Shown here: positions 54,227-64,000 of the stretch, piece by piece
How positions within the stretch are numbered: position 1 is the first letter of the stretch
Layout of the letters: each line of letters starts with the position of its first letter
Assembly: GCA_942486035.1 (NCBI GenBank)
Contig: CALNXK010000078.1
Coordinates: 1,721,001-1,785,000, forward strand
Direction of reading: 5' to 3'
Length of the DNA: 64,000 nucleotides
Origin: Porites lobata
Lineage: Eukaryota; Cnidaria; Anthozoa; Scleractinia; Poritidae
Translations under genes and position numbers: made by a program
Notes under the pieces: generated by a model
Seen by the model: the letters and a program-made list of their open reading frames with translations, nothing else
What the model was told of the DNA's origin: nothing
Database searches by the model: none

Positions 54227-57103
54227 GTACGATGTATTCTGTCTCTTTAAGATGCTTAAGACTAAATTGTTTACACTGTGATGCAAAAGGCATCCGGTAT
54301 AACATGATCGTTAACATCACTCCGCGGAGCCTTTCGTCGAAAGACTTCCAGACCTTCCACTTTCAAGATAAGCGCGGCGCAGCTTCGCTCAGGTACAGAA
54401 ATTGCACTAAAATCACCGTTCTCATGTGTCAGCAGAAGCCTTATCCGGTATTATGGTTTTCGTATCTGCGAAAAAGCTATCCGGAATAATGTGAGCATAG
54501 TCTAAAACGTAACTCTGATCCCTCCAATTCTCGGAGATGTTCCCTTCTATATCCTATTGGAAATGGAATGTCGAGTGCATGTGCATGCCAAAATACGACA
54601 ACAATGAGGTCTGCCATATATTGGTACTGTGAGTAACCTGTAGAAAGAAATTGTCCACGCAGCTGCGTTACATATTTGAATTTAGAAAAAACTCACATTT
54701 ATTATGTCGTCTGTTTTATGCTATTTGTAGATAATGATGAGTGCTTGAAGACGCCACCAGTTTGTGACATCAACGCAAACTGCAAGAACACGCTTGGCTC
54801 CTACCTTTGTTCTTGTAAAGAGGGTTTTAAGGGTGACGGTAAAACATGTCAAGGTAAAATTAAAAAGAAACATGGAAACATACGGAAAACACCATATGTT
54901 ACTTATTGAAGCAAAAACTTTTACATTACGGTACGATCCTCATCCATTTAATTTCCAACGGTCAACTGCATGATCACGAATAAAAAGATTTTCTCACTTT
55001 TTTATGCTGGAGTTAGAGTGAGGCTCTTGGGATTTCGTTTGTGAACTAACTTTATATTTTACTCAACAATAATCATAAATTAATAATAACGGATAATGAT
55101 AATAATATTGATACTGCTGATGATGACAATGATGAAGATGACAAAGAAACAACGGAAGATGTAAATAACTTTTCCATAGTGTGATCTAGTACATTAATGT
55201 ACTGATTGTTATAGCCTGTTTTTTGGAGATTAATTTTTATAAGTTCACTTACCCTAACATTGTGATTCAGACGAAGACGAATGCCAGATCAGCACCCACA
55301 ACTGTAGCGACAATGCCAACTGTATTAACACCGAAGGTTCATTTAACTGTAGTTGCAAACCAGGGTACATGGCAGATCGCCACAACAACTGTTCGGGTAG
55401 GTGATGCAAAATCTTTTATCTATTTTCTTTGATCAATTAAAAACTTTTTGATGCCAACCCCCCCCCCAAAAAAAAAAAAAGGAAAAAAAAAACACAAACA
55501 AAATGTCGAGGCATCCAGATTTCCTATGCGTCTTAAACCCCTTTGAATTGAAGAACACAGTAGTGATCGTACTACTTCTTTAATTGGCAAAAGAGAGATT
55601 CGGAACAGATTTTTCAAGTGTTAGAAGGTGGCTTAAAGGGTGGAAAAATTCTAAAGTCATTCTCAGTCACACAACAAACCAGTTATACTACAAACAGCTC
55701 TTGCACAATTTTACTTTGGATAGAATTATTAAGGTTCATAATAAGTCTGGTTGTGGAATGATGCAGAAGCTCTTCTTGGCGGGTATGAATAAAGAAACCA
55801 CATCAGTTCATATAAACTATAACCACAGATCACGACATTACTAACGTAACACGGAGGGAGAATGGACAAAAATGTACGACCAACGCTGAATCACTGGATC
55901 GTTCAAAATGCAGATCAGCATGAATAATGTAGCTCTGTACCAAAACAAAAATGAGCAAAACTGGCGGTGCTCGGGGTGATGCATGGTTAAGACTCATATC
56001 AGCGAATAATCTACTTCCTTTGGAAAACGCCGGTAGTCTCTTAAAGTCACTACTACTGCGATTTCCAATAGTATTTGGAATACCCTAAAAAAAGTTTGGT
56101 ATTAATCTACCCATCCATCCGTCCGTCCGTCCATCCGGTTATGAGGGAGCTAGTTCAAGCTGCGACGTTTTTGAGTGACGCACATCAACTGGACGTAGAC
56201 TTTTGCATTCTTGAGCCGTGATTTTAAACAATTTTTTGCGCAAATCGTCTCTATAAGGGTAAAGACTCTTAGTAATACAAATTTGGTAGCGTCAAGGCAA
56301 TTTAAAGTGGAAAATGGCTCACTTCCGGTTGACGTGCGTGGCTGAAAAACGACGCTGCTTAAACTCCTTATTATATCCTTCCGTCGAAGATTATCCCAGA
56401 AAAAATGCATGCAGTTTTATCTCGAGTTCGAGATAAAACTACCTACAGGAGATGGATACAATTGTAAAGGTACAATTCTTCGGTTCTTTAAAATCCATTA
56501 AACACATTTTCGCCTTACTGGAAGGTGACTGATGTCATGTTCTAAAATCAGTACAAGGAATGGAATGTGCTTTAACCGTAAACTATATATTTTGCAATTA
56601 TTCCTCGAGCCCGAATGGGCTCTAAGTCAGTAGCCCAAGAGGCCGAAGGCCGAATGGACTATTGACTGAGAGGCCATGAGGGCGTAAGGAATAATTGTTT
56701 AAGTAAAATCCAAATAGTTGGTAAAAAATATCGAGACAAAACAACTTTAGCTGGCAAAACGCGATTCAACCGCCGTTGGTTTGGTTTTCAAAGCCGGCGC
56801 TTTTTCGTTACTAGTGGGCTCTATAGCATATAGCCTAGTGGTAGCTCAACCAATCAGAACGCAGCATTGATAATAGACCACTAGTTGGATTTTATTATAA
56901 TTACATTATACTGGTGGCTATGTTGACTACCTGTTTGTTCAGGCAGAATAAATGTAATTTTTACTAAAATTATCATTCAGACTTAGACGAATGCCTGAAC
57001 AACTCTCACAATTGTAGCGAAAATGCCACCTGTACCAACACCGAAGGGTCCTTCAACTGTAGTTGCAAACCAGGGTACATTGGAAATGGCCACAACTGTT
57101 CAG
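53926..57103 (+). CDS. Paralogous secreted PAN-cbEGF gene, 3' end missing
   Basis: Exons 53926-54226, 54731-54853, 55271-55396 and 56981-57103 are all phase-compatible (each ends in phase 1). The product would start with a signal peptide (MSLALFTICLISQMHGSEA), then PAN (ECQNNCENDHRC, KVCELN), then three cbEGF repeats, about 224 residues to the last exon found. Compared with the gene at 20985-40507 it lacks the simple EGF and the TLDc exons. No TLDc sequence was found downstream to 64000, and intron homology to the first gene stops near 58815 at an apparent rearrangement. It may be truncated, may end in an exon I cannot recognise, or may continue past the window. No stop codon is assigned. Confidence 0.65.
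54731..54853 (+). CDS. Second gene, exon 2: cbEGF repeat
   Basis: A 123-nt phase 1-1 exon after CTATTTGTAG, donor GTAAAA. It encodes DNDECLKTPPVC, CDINANCKNTLGSYLCSC and GFKGDGKTC. The calcium-site DxDEC, the CxNxxGSYxCxC pattern and six cysteines are all present. It is more diverged from the other cbEGF exons and has no near-identical partner in the window. Confidence 0.85.
55271..55396 (+). CDS. Second gene, exon 3: cbEGF repeat with one extra codon
   Basis: A 126-nt phase 1-1 exon after GTGATTCAG, donor GTAGGT. It encodes DEDECQISTHNCSDNANC, INTEGSFNCSC and GYMADRHNNC. Where the sister exons have GYIGNGHNC this one has GYMADRHNNC, one residue longer, which places an insertion between the fifth and sixth cysteines. 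Confidence 0.82.
56413..56440. repeat. Perfect 28-bp palindrome at a duplication breakpoint
   Basis: AGTTTTATCTCGA and TCGAGATAAAACT flank a GT centre. The paralogous sites at 30817 and 58612 have only the left half (GTTTTA-CTCGAGTT-type), so the right half was created here, directly before the cbEGF relic. Confidence 0.85.
56446..56590 (+). pseudogene. Relic of a cbEGF exon 3' end plus intron
   Basis: GGAGATGGATACAATTGTAAAG followed by GTACAATTCTTCGG matches the end of exon 4 (25425-25441) and its intron start, with ACA changed to AAA and a GTAC donor. Only about 24 coding bases remain, and homology continues into the intron to about 56590. Its left edge abuts a perfect palindrome at 56413-56440. 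It cannot act as an exon. Confidence 0.75.
56590..56897. mobile_element. Insertion with AATTATTCCTCGAGCCCG foldback
   Basis: CAATTATTCCTCGAGCCC and TGGGCT...AGTCAGTAGCCC are mirrored by GGACTATTGACT and GGGCGTAAGGAATAATTG (56595-56700). The rest runs to ACCACTAGTTGGATTTTATT near 56897. The paralogous intron at 25545-25575 lacks it. Confidence 0.7.
56981..57103 (+). CDS. Second gene, exon 4: cbEGF repeat
   Basis: A 123-nt phase 1-1 exon after ATCATTCAG, donor GTTAGT. It encodes DLDECLNNSHNCSENATC, CTNTEGSFNCSC and GYIGNGHNC. It differs from exon 6 of the first gene at a single residue, and the flanking intron text is also alike. It is the last recognisable exon of this gene. Confidence 0.83.
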
Positions 57104-57290
57104 GTTAGTTCTTGGAATTCCTGTCTTGCTTTGCGTTATTTTTTAGACTTCTGGTTTAGTACAAAAAGAGTAAGGGTTCAGCAATGTACTTTAAATTGTA
57201 ATTTGCAGTAAATTATAGGAAATTGTTACTCGCTTTTTTTCAATAATAATTTCTAATCATTTAAATATTCAATTATTATTTAATTAGAAT

Positions 57291-57495
57291 AGGTAATAGC
57301 ATGATTAGTAGTGATAATTCGCATAAATGCCACCAGTGATATTTCGGAATTGTTATAAGTAATTTCACGAGCCGTTAAGCGAGTGAAATATGAGACAATT
57401 TTGAAATATCACGAGTGGTATTTTTGCCAAATAACACGTACAAATCATACTATTATTTGTTTATACTACTACCTGCAAAAGGTTTCTAATTTTGT

Positions 57496-57527
<32 letters not shown>

Positions 57528-57570
57528 ACTGCTCTAAGCCAATCTAATCGCAGAAATTTCTCATGTAGTA
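57291..57570. mobile_element. Insertion with ATACCACTCGTGATATTTC foldback
   Basis: GCCACCAGTGATATTTC is mirrored by GAAATATCACGAGTGGTA, with TTTCACGAGCCGTTAAGCG between. Its sister intron at 28641-28675 runs across the site without it. Boundaries are approximate. Confidence 0.6.
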
Positions 57571-57833
57571 GTATAACTTATTCTAACATCTCAGTCGTCA
57601 GGTATTGTGGATAAAGTCAGAGCTCATGTTTGCATCATCTTGTAAGGTACATCCTCAGCTAACTTTTAAACAACGCTGAAAAACGAGAGGGAGTAAACCT
57701 TTAACTCCTCCTATTCTGTACTACGATGGGATAAAGATAAGATGGTTGATTGAGAAAAGCAGCATCCGTTAATGATCGTACTTATCCTTTTATTGGAAAA
57801 AAGAGGGATATGGAGTAGCTTTTTCAAGTCTTA

Positions 57834-58019
57834 TGGCCTGTTTACATGAAGGTGGGGGATCCCAGGTAGGTGAGGTAACCCGCGGCGGGTCACCCCACCT
57901 AGCATGTAAACGTGATCAAATTAAAATGAGAGATTAAATGGAAAGTCGGGTTACTCTCCACCTAAGCGAGATACAACACCTACATGGTGTCCCCCACCTC
58001 CATGTAAACTGACAGGCCC
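57834..58019. mobile_element. GGGCCTGTTTACATG-family MITE with TTA duplication and empty sites
   Basis: TGGCCTGTTTACATGAAGG at 57834 is mirrored by CCTCCATGTAAACTGACAGG ending near 58019, flanked by TTA at 57831-57833 and 58020-58022. Sister introns read CAAGTCTTAGAAGG at 29106 and CAAGTGTTAGAAGG at 55613, the uninterrupted target. Confidence 0.87.
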
Positions 58020-58846
58020 TTAGAAGGTGGCTTCGCGGGTGGAAAAATTCTTAGTCATTCACTTCACAAATAAACCAGTTATACTCTTCTACAAACAGCT
58101 CTTGCGCACTTTTACTTTGGATAAAAATATAATGGTTCATAATTCGACCCATATTTGATTCCTGGCAAGTCTGGTTGTGGATTGATAAGCGCAGGAGCTC
58201 TTCTTGGCCAGTATGAATAAAGAAACCGCATCATGAGTTCATGTAACCACAGATCACGACATTATTAACGCGGGGGGAAATTGTATATGTAGAATTTGTA
58301 CGACCAACGCTGAATCACGGAATCATTCCAAATGCAGATGGCGTACAATGTAACTCTGTCCCAAAACACAAACGAATAATTATACAAGACTGGCAGTGCT
58401 CAAGGTGATGCATGGTTGAGACGTATATCAGTGAATAATCTACTTCCTTTGGAAAATGCCAGAAATTTCTTAGACACCATTACCGCGATGTCCTACAGTC
58501 TTTGAACTACCCTAAAAACGCTTGGTATTAATCTACCCATCTGTGCGTCCGTCATTCTCGTAATTTCATCCTTTCGTCCACGATTATCCCAGAAAAAATG
58601 TATATGGTTTTATGACCTTTTCCTCGCGTTCGAGCAAAGAGAACACCTAATCAGTTTTGCTGAGGTACTCCTTTGTTTAGCGTTCGTTTATTTATTTTCC
58701 GCTTTCATTTTGTTCATTATTACTGTATATTTAGGCATCCATGTTTTTGTTAAAGAAAGATTATTCTTCCATCCAGCCATCCATTGATTTGTCGTCCATC
58801 ACTTCACCACCTATCAGTTACATGTAGTTCCCTGCTCTAAGACACA

Positions 58847-59167
58847 GGGCGCTTTCCATTTAGCCAAAATTTCCGGAATTTCCGGTTCGGCGGTAAATGG
58901 AACACGTTTCGTCGGTTCGTCCCACTGGAAAATTCCCAGAAAAAGTGGAAAATCTAAAAAGTTGGTCCCGTTTTCCCGGTTAGAATTTCCGAACGGAATG
59001 TCGTGTTCCATTTACGTTTCTCGTAGTTTGTATTAGTTCCAGGTCCACGGTCGGGCACCGCCACGTATCGGGGTTTACGACCAAATGGAACAACTTTTTA
59101 CCTCTCGGAAATTCCACTTTTGCTACCACCGAAATTTCCGGGTTTTTTTCGTAAATGGAAAGCGCCC
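58847..59167. mobile_element. 321-bp MITE with GGGCGCTTTCCATTTA termini
   Basis: GGGCGCTTTCCATTTA at 58847 and TAAATGGAAAGCGCCC ending at 59167 are nearly perfect inverted repeats. ACA is found on both sides (58844-58846 and 59168-59170). The related text at 24090 (CTCTAAGACAAAGACCCCG) lacks the element. A 3-bp duplication is seen; the superfamily is not certain. Confidence 0.83.
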
Positions 59168-59170
59168 ACA

Positions 59171-61727
59171 GACTCCGAAGGGAGCCATAGGAAAAAAACA
59201 CTATAAGTAGCGAAAACTAAGCTCTTAAAGCTAAGACAACAGGTGCCTACAACTAGTCTGCTACACAGCCGTTTTTATTGTCGTCACGTAACGCTCCTCC
59301 CCACAAATGGCTGCTGATAATCGAGCCAAATACCTTTCCCGCGGTTAGCCAATTAGAATTCAGCTCCCATTTTTTGGAAGGTGTTCGCACCACGTCTGCG
59401 GTACAGTGACTCTTCCAATCACAGCTTTGCTTTTGTCGATGACGCATGTGTAAATAACAGAACAATCAAAATCTTCGCGTGAAAACAAGCAATCAACTAG
59501 AGTAGTGTTGTTGTAGTCGAGTCAAATTTATGAGATAAGCAGCAGCAGCAGCAGCAAGCAAATGTCGAGCAAATGTGCTGCACAGCATGGATATGCTTAA
59601 AAAGTTGCCGGGTTTAGTTTCGGGAATCGCTCATCGATAATTCATAAGATCGCTTTTGTTTGAATCAGTACCCTTGAGAGTTTAATCTTTACATGTACAG
59701 CAACACAATGAGCACATCCGGCACATGAAATATATCATAGATCAGGGGGGAAGGGGGGGGGGGGGGATGGTGTCTCCAAGGGAATCAGTGGTTCAATCCG
59801 CCTGCCAGTATGACGTCACGTCTCTCGTCGGTGACTTTCAAAATGGCGAACAAAGTGTTCATCGAAGAGATGGATGAAAATTTCGAATTTATCACGGCAA
59901 TGCTGTTCCGATTTCTTGGATCTCGAGATTTTGATACTATTTTGGAATGAAACGTCCAGTGGTGTAGTGAATTTTTAAGATGTCTTTCTATCGTCTAGCA
60001 AATTTTAAGAGCAATCAGGCCGACCGGTCACATTTTTGAGGGCCAGTGCACAGCAAGATGAAATAATGTTGACACAGCAATAGGAGGTTCATCAAATGAA
60101 ATAATATATAGATTTAGCCAGGGCTAAAAGCTCTGGTTAATAATACGTATAAACAACTTACTGAAACTACTTATAAACTAGTTATAAACATAAAAAAATT
60201 AAATCGTGTAATTCTAAACGTGGACGGCAATGAAGATGGCATCAAGATCAATGGATCTAATTAGCCAAAAAAAAAAAAAAAAAATTGCACGTGCAGCACA
60301 ATTTTTTTCTAATTAGCAATAAAACAAATTTGCACGTGCAGCACGCTTTTTGTCTTTCTTTGCCATTGTTTTGCACAACTACAACGCTGTTGTGTAGGAC
60401 TAAATCGTCAAAATTCCAAGTTACACATCATTTTTATGAAGGAATTGTCGTATGTGCTTACCCAATATTTTGTCCCCTGTGTTCATGTTCACTTTTATTT
60501 TTCACTGCCCCTCATTTCCACCTTGCTGGCCGCTCCTTTCAGACCGCTAGCATTTCTCATTGTCTCACCGCCGCTTTGGATTTTCATGTTTTTCTTCCTA
60601 CAAAATTCGTCTCTTTTGTTTTCAGTCACTCGCTCTAGCTCTTTCTCTGTTATCCACGTGAGCGTAAACATCAAAAATAACGTCGAAAAAGACACGACTT
60701 TGCTGTTTTTTCTTTCTTTCTTTAAGTCCCGGCGGGCATGCGATTTCGTTGCATTTCGGTTACCATACCTGTTGATTGAATTATTTTACATTGGTATGCC
60801 TGTGGTGCGGACGGACTCTTGGACGGTCGATCGGTCGGTCGGTGTACAGTCACGTGATTACCAAATTTTCTCGGACGGGTACTTTATATACCACATTTAC
60901 TTACCTATGGTGCTCCGCTGGGAGTAAATTAGAAAAGTTTGTGGTGTACTAGTTTAGTCCCTTTTCTAAAATATAAATACGGACTAAAGCTTAAAATATA
61001 TATTGATCCAAGTGCATGATAAGCAGGGTCAGCAGTACGAATAAAGAAAAACAGGCCAAAAGGAAAAATCGGGCTAAAAAACAAAGACTAAACAGAAAAA
61101 AAAAGGAAAAAAACGATACAAAGAAACAGAAAATGCGGTGTTGCCGGGAGTCGAACCCGGTTCATCTGCAGCTGCAAGCAACTCCTTGACCGCTGCACCA
61201 CACTGCCACACATACTTGTTTTGAAAAATTAATTTGGTTATATCAAAACCATTTTTCTCTGCATAGATGCTTTTTGAAGCTGGTTGAGCTGTATTTATCA
61301 TTAATTCAAATATACATTTGAGGAAAATTAGCTTAAGCGCGTATTTCAAAGCTATTTCGCATTATTTCCGGTTCAACGGGCCCATCGATGTAGAAATCCA
61401 TCAAACTAGCTTTACTGAATATGGTGGTGAATTAGGAAATCAACAGAGGCCCACACTCGAAAGGATTGATATGAAGTTAGGTCGGTTTAATTAGCAAAAG
61501 AATATATGAAATATAAACATGTGTGATCTGTGAATGGAACCTCCTAAAGCTCTCACACTTACGATCAAATTAGCGATATTTGCTAGCTTCTTAGCTTTTC
61601 CTCCACCTCGCTCGTCTTAATAACCGTGGTATCCCTTGCTGATTTGCAAAAGCGACCAGAGGCTCTTGCCCGTTACTATATGACGTCACACTAGCAGGCG
61701 GAGTGGGTCAAGATATGACTGACCATC
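59171..61727. other. Intergenic repeats and short frames
   Basis: A (CAG)n of six units is at 59539 and a poly(G) run near 59750. A 36-codon frame begins at ATG 59844 (MANKVFIEEMDENFEF), of unknown family. TTGCACGTGCAGCAC occurs twice (60284 and 60330) at the start of a repeat-like stretch to about 60930. Confidence 0.45.
61135..61212 (-). mobile_element. tRNA-like SINE head
   Basis: Minus strand: GTGTGGTGCAGCGGTCAAGG (A-box-like) and ACCGGGTTCGACTCCCGG (a perfect T-arm and B-box). The 5' bases GTGGCAG do not pair with CAACACC after the T-arm, so it is probably a SINE or dead tRNA. Confidence 0.6.
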
Positions 61728-63287
61728 ATGGCGGCGGCAACGACAGATATTGCTCCGACTGAAATCAATCCACATTTGGTTTTTAACCCTCAAAAGAATT
61801 CATTTAAATGGAACAGTGACTTAAAAGCCTTACGAGAATTCTGGATCACTGAACTGGAAGGAGGAGATGAGAATAATTTAGTGAGCGTAAACTCCAACGG
61901 TAACACAGAGGTTAAAGTTTGAATCGGTAACCGTTAACTTCTATTCCTCCACAAAAACTTTACAAGTGCAAGGCTCACAAAAGGATCAGTATGTAAAAAA
62001 GCTTCGGAATATTGTCGAAAAAGGAAATAAATGTCAAGATACTCTGATCGAAGTAACGCCTAACAGTGGAAGTGCTGAGATTAATTACTGAACCAGTGTT
62101 GAATTTGAAACCAACAAGTGATCACAATGACCGTTATGAAAAGTTGGAGGCCTTCATCAAAGAACAGCGCGACTTTAACAAGAATATTAAAAGTCATATT
62201 TCCTCTAACTCCATAGAAATAAGTGAATTCACGATAGAGGTAAAAGATTTAGAACAAAAGTCTAAAAACCAAGCAAAAGAAGTAAAACTATCCTGCGAAA
62301 ATCATATTCAAGCGGTTAAGGACGAAATCGGCGAAGAGGTGCAAAAGTTAGCAAAGCAAATTGCAAATCTATCCTCCAAACTGTCTTCGGATCTAAAAAC
62401 ACTGAAAACTAAAGCATCATCTACTGAGGACTCGATCAAACACATTTTACAACAACTCAATGACAACAACAAGTCAAGTGTGTATATCTGAACAGTCACT
62501 TATCTCACAGTTACAAGAAACAAGCCATCGAGACCCTGCATAACAACTTTCAACGGTAATAGCGGACTCAAATGAGTACACGTACACAGTAGCTACGTCA
62601 AACAGGTATGAAACTCTAGTCGAGGAAAATCGCTCGATCGTTGAATCCATCTCAGCAAACACTCAACCTAATCCATCATCTACTACAACTTCAAGTCCCA
62701 CTGCTACAAGAACGCAACCACCAATCTCCCAGCCCAACGATCAACTTGCTTCTACATCCTCCTCAAATCAGAATCATGTGTAAAACCCACATGAGCAATT
62801 ATCAAAGGGACCGGTGCTGTTGTTAGGAGATTCGATGATAAGAGGAATACAGCAACGCAAGTTCGCCCCAAACCGTTATGTAAACAAACAAACTATCGCT
62901 GGGGGAACGAGGGAAATATGCCAATACATCAACCACATGCACGAAAGAAATGATTATGATTACATTGTAATCCATTCCGGTACAAATGATGTCCGGAAAC
63001 TGACCGCAAATGAAGTCAGAACAAACATGGAAAACTGCCTCGTCAACCTAAAGCATAGATGGCCGAATAGTACGATAGCAATTTCACGACTGACCTACGT
63101 CCCACGGGATAACAGTAAACATCAGCTTATTGATGAAATCAACTGTCACTACGAAAGCATATGCACAGAGCCAGTTGTGACTTTCATCGACAGCAAAAGA
63201 GTAACGTGCGACAACTACGGAAACTTAATTGAGCAAGTATTAGGAATTCTGCGTGGGGATGTGCCGCTGGGACCCTGGATCCCTTAA
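61728..63287 (+). pseudogene. Decayed LINE ORF1-like gene: coiled coil plus SGNH hydrolase
   Basis: The ATG at 61728 starts MAAATTDIAPTEINPHLVFN; the frame ends at TGA 61920 but continues one frame over (ESVTVNFYSSTKTLQVQGSQ) to about 62090, then in a third frame to 62491. That third part is rich in heptad-like charged residues (VKDLEQKSKNQAKEVK), a likely coiled coil. A Pro/Ser/Thr-rich linker with stops leads to an SGNH domain: LLLGDSMIRGI (block I) and VIHSGTNDVR (block III). The usual DxxH end is missing, because from about 63240 the sequence is another repeat. ORF1 proteins with esterase domains are known from CR1/L2 LINEs. At least two frameshifts and several stops make it non-functional. 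Confidence 0.72.
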
Positions 63288-63470
63288 CTTATACCAGAGC
63301 TAGTTCAGCTGAATTTTGCTACCCTATACTAGAGTAAACTCTCGAAATCTCCCCTATCCTAGAGTAGCTGTTTTCCAGAAACTACTGAGGTCACTAGCAC
63401 AGTCTAGCCGAAACTAAACCTTGTACCTTAAAATCTTCAACCAACTGATCAGTTTCCTGAAAAATGATAC

Positions 63471-63509
<39 letters not shown>

Positions 63510-63548
63510 CCTAGAGTAAACTGCTTGAAAACCATGCCCTTCACAGTG

Positions 63549-63585
<37 letters not shown>

Positions 63586-64000
63586 ACCGGGATTATATAG
63601 TATACTTTGTTTGAACCTAAATTTTATTTTCCTGAAGGGAGCTAAATTGTTGCGTGGAAATTCCCACCCCACGCATGAGGGAACTGTAACAGGTGCTTTT
63701 AATTATCAACAAGCTCAAACCAAATTTCTCTTCCTTCGAGGTTATACGCCTGCCTAACCCTCGGACGTACACGCAAAGTCATAGCCTCACCGTAGTACAC
63801 TGGGGCGGGGAGTTGTGGTTGATGGATCCTCCCCGCTTGCGTAAGCAGCGAGACTCATAATTTGCAACGCGTTTTTTGTCGCATTTAGGACACAATAGGG
63901 AGTCATTGTGCCAGGCGTTTCTTGCGGAGACCGTGGAAACTGGGACTAAGAATCGTTGCGTAATTGAAGCCACGCATGTTTAGCGCAGAAAGTTTAGGAA
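63240..64000. repeat. Interspersed repeat, partly shared with 47.2 kb
   Basis: CCCTATACTAGAGTAAACTC / CCTATCCTAGAGTAAACTG motifs repeat at 63320-63510. 63600-63745 (GTTGCGTGGAAATTCCCACC, GGAACTGTAACAGGTGCTTT) matches 47230-47320 (GTTGCGTGAAAACTCCCGCC, GAACTGTAACAGGTGCTTTA). A minus-strand frame at 63973-63779 has CPKC and ANYESRC, of unknown family. Confidence 0.55.

Noticed and set aside
54227..54489. Extension of the second gene's PAN exon
   Set aside because: It has no domain character and the next cbEGF exon is phase-compatible with a donor at 54227.
60436..60927. 163-codon open frame
   Set aside because: It begins in repeat-like DNA (TTGCACGTGCAGCAC region) and shows no conserved motif; shadow frames overlap it.
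61135..61212. Functional tRNA gene on the minus strand
   Set aside because: The T-arm is good but the acceptor stem does not pair, so a SINE or dead tRNA is more likely.

Overview
This looks like nuclear DNA from an anthozoan cnidarian, most likely a stony coral. The reasons are A/T-rich non-coding DNA, genes split into short exons with GT-AG introns, secreted PAN/EGF-type multidomain proteins, and a dense load of MITEs, foldback elements, tRNA-like SINE relics and decayed LINE fragments. No complete bacterial-style gene and no convincing functional RNA gene is visible.

Layout. 1-16.5 kb is gene-poor: a frameshifted RecQ-like helicase fragment (minus), a decayed LINE reverse-transcriptase tail (minus), MITE clusters, a long (CT)n tract beside a GTTCCC minisatellite, and two exons of an SLC25A32-like mitochondrial carrier (minus) that look broken. 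18.9-40.5 kb holds the main gene, on the plus strand. Its eight exons join in phase into one 463-residue secreted protein: signal peptide, PAN/apple domain, EGF, three calcium-binding-type EGF repeats and a C-terminal TLDc domain. Its introns carry several transposons, including a 1.8-kb foldback in intron 5 and an 8.6-kb repeat-filled intron inside the TLDc-coding part. 40.5-53.3 kb is intergenic, with a second intact copy and one broken copy of the signal-peptide exon and a LINE tail ending in a TCTA microsatellite. 53.9-57.1 kb holds a paralogous gene (signal peptide, PAN, three cbEGF exons) whose TLDc exons are not found; its 3' end seems rearranged. 59-64 kb carries more repeats and a decayed LINE ORF1-like pseudogene with a coiled coil and an SGNH-hydrolase domain.

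The two plus-strand genes and their spare parts form one duplicated locus: four copies of the first-exon/promoter block and five copies or relics of a cbEGF exon with its intron. Because intron units are paralogous, several insertions can be read against empty sites inside this same window, which shows their target duplications (TTAA, TTA, TA). The most notable biology is an apparently extracellular TLDc protein in a locus that is still duplicating and losing exons. All functions are inferred from sequence recognised by eye.
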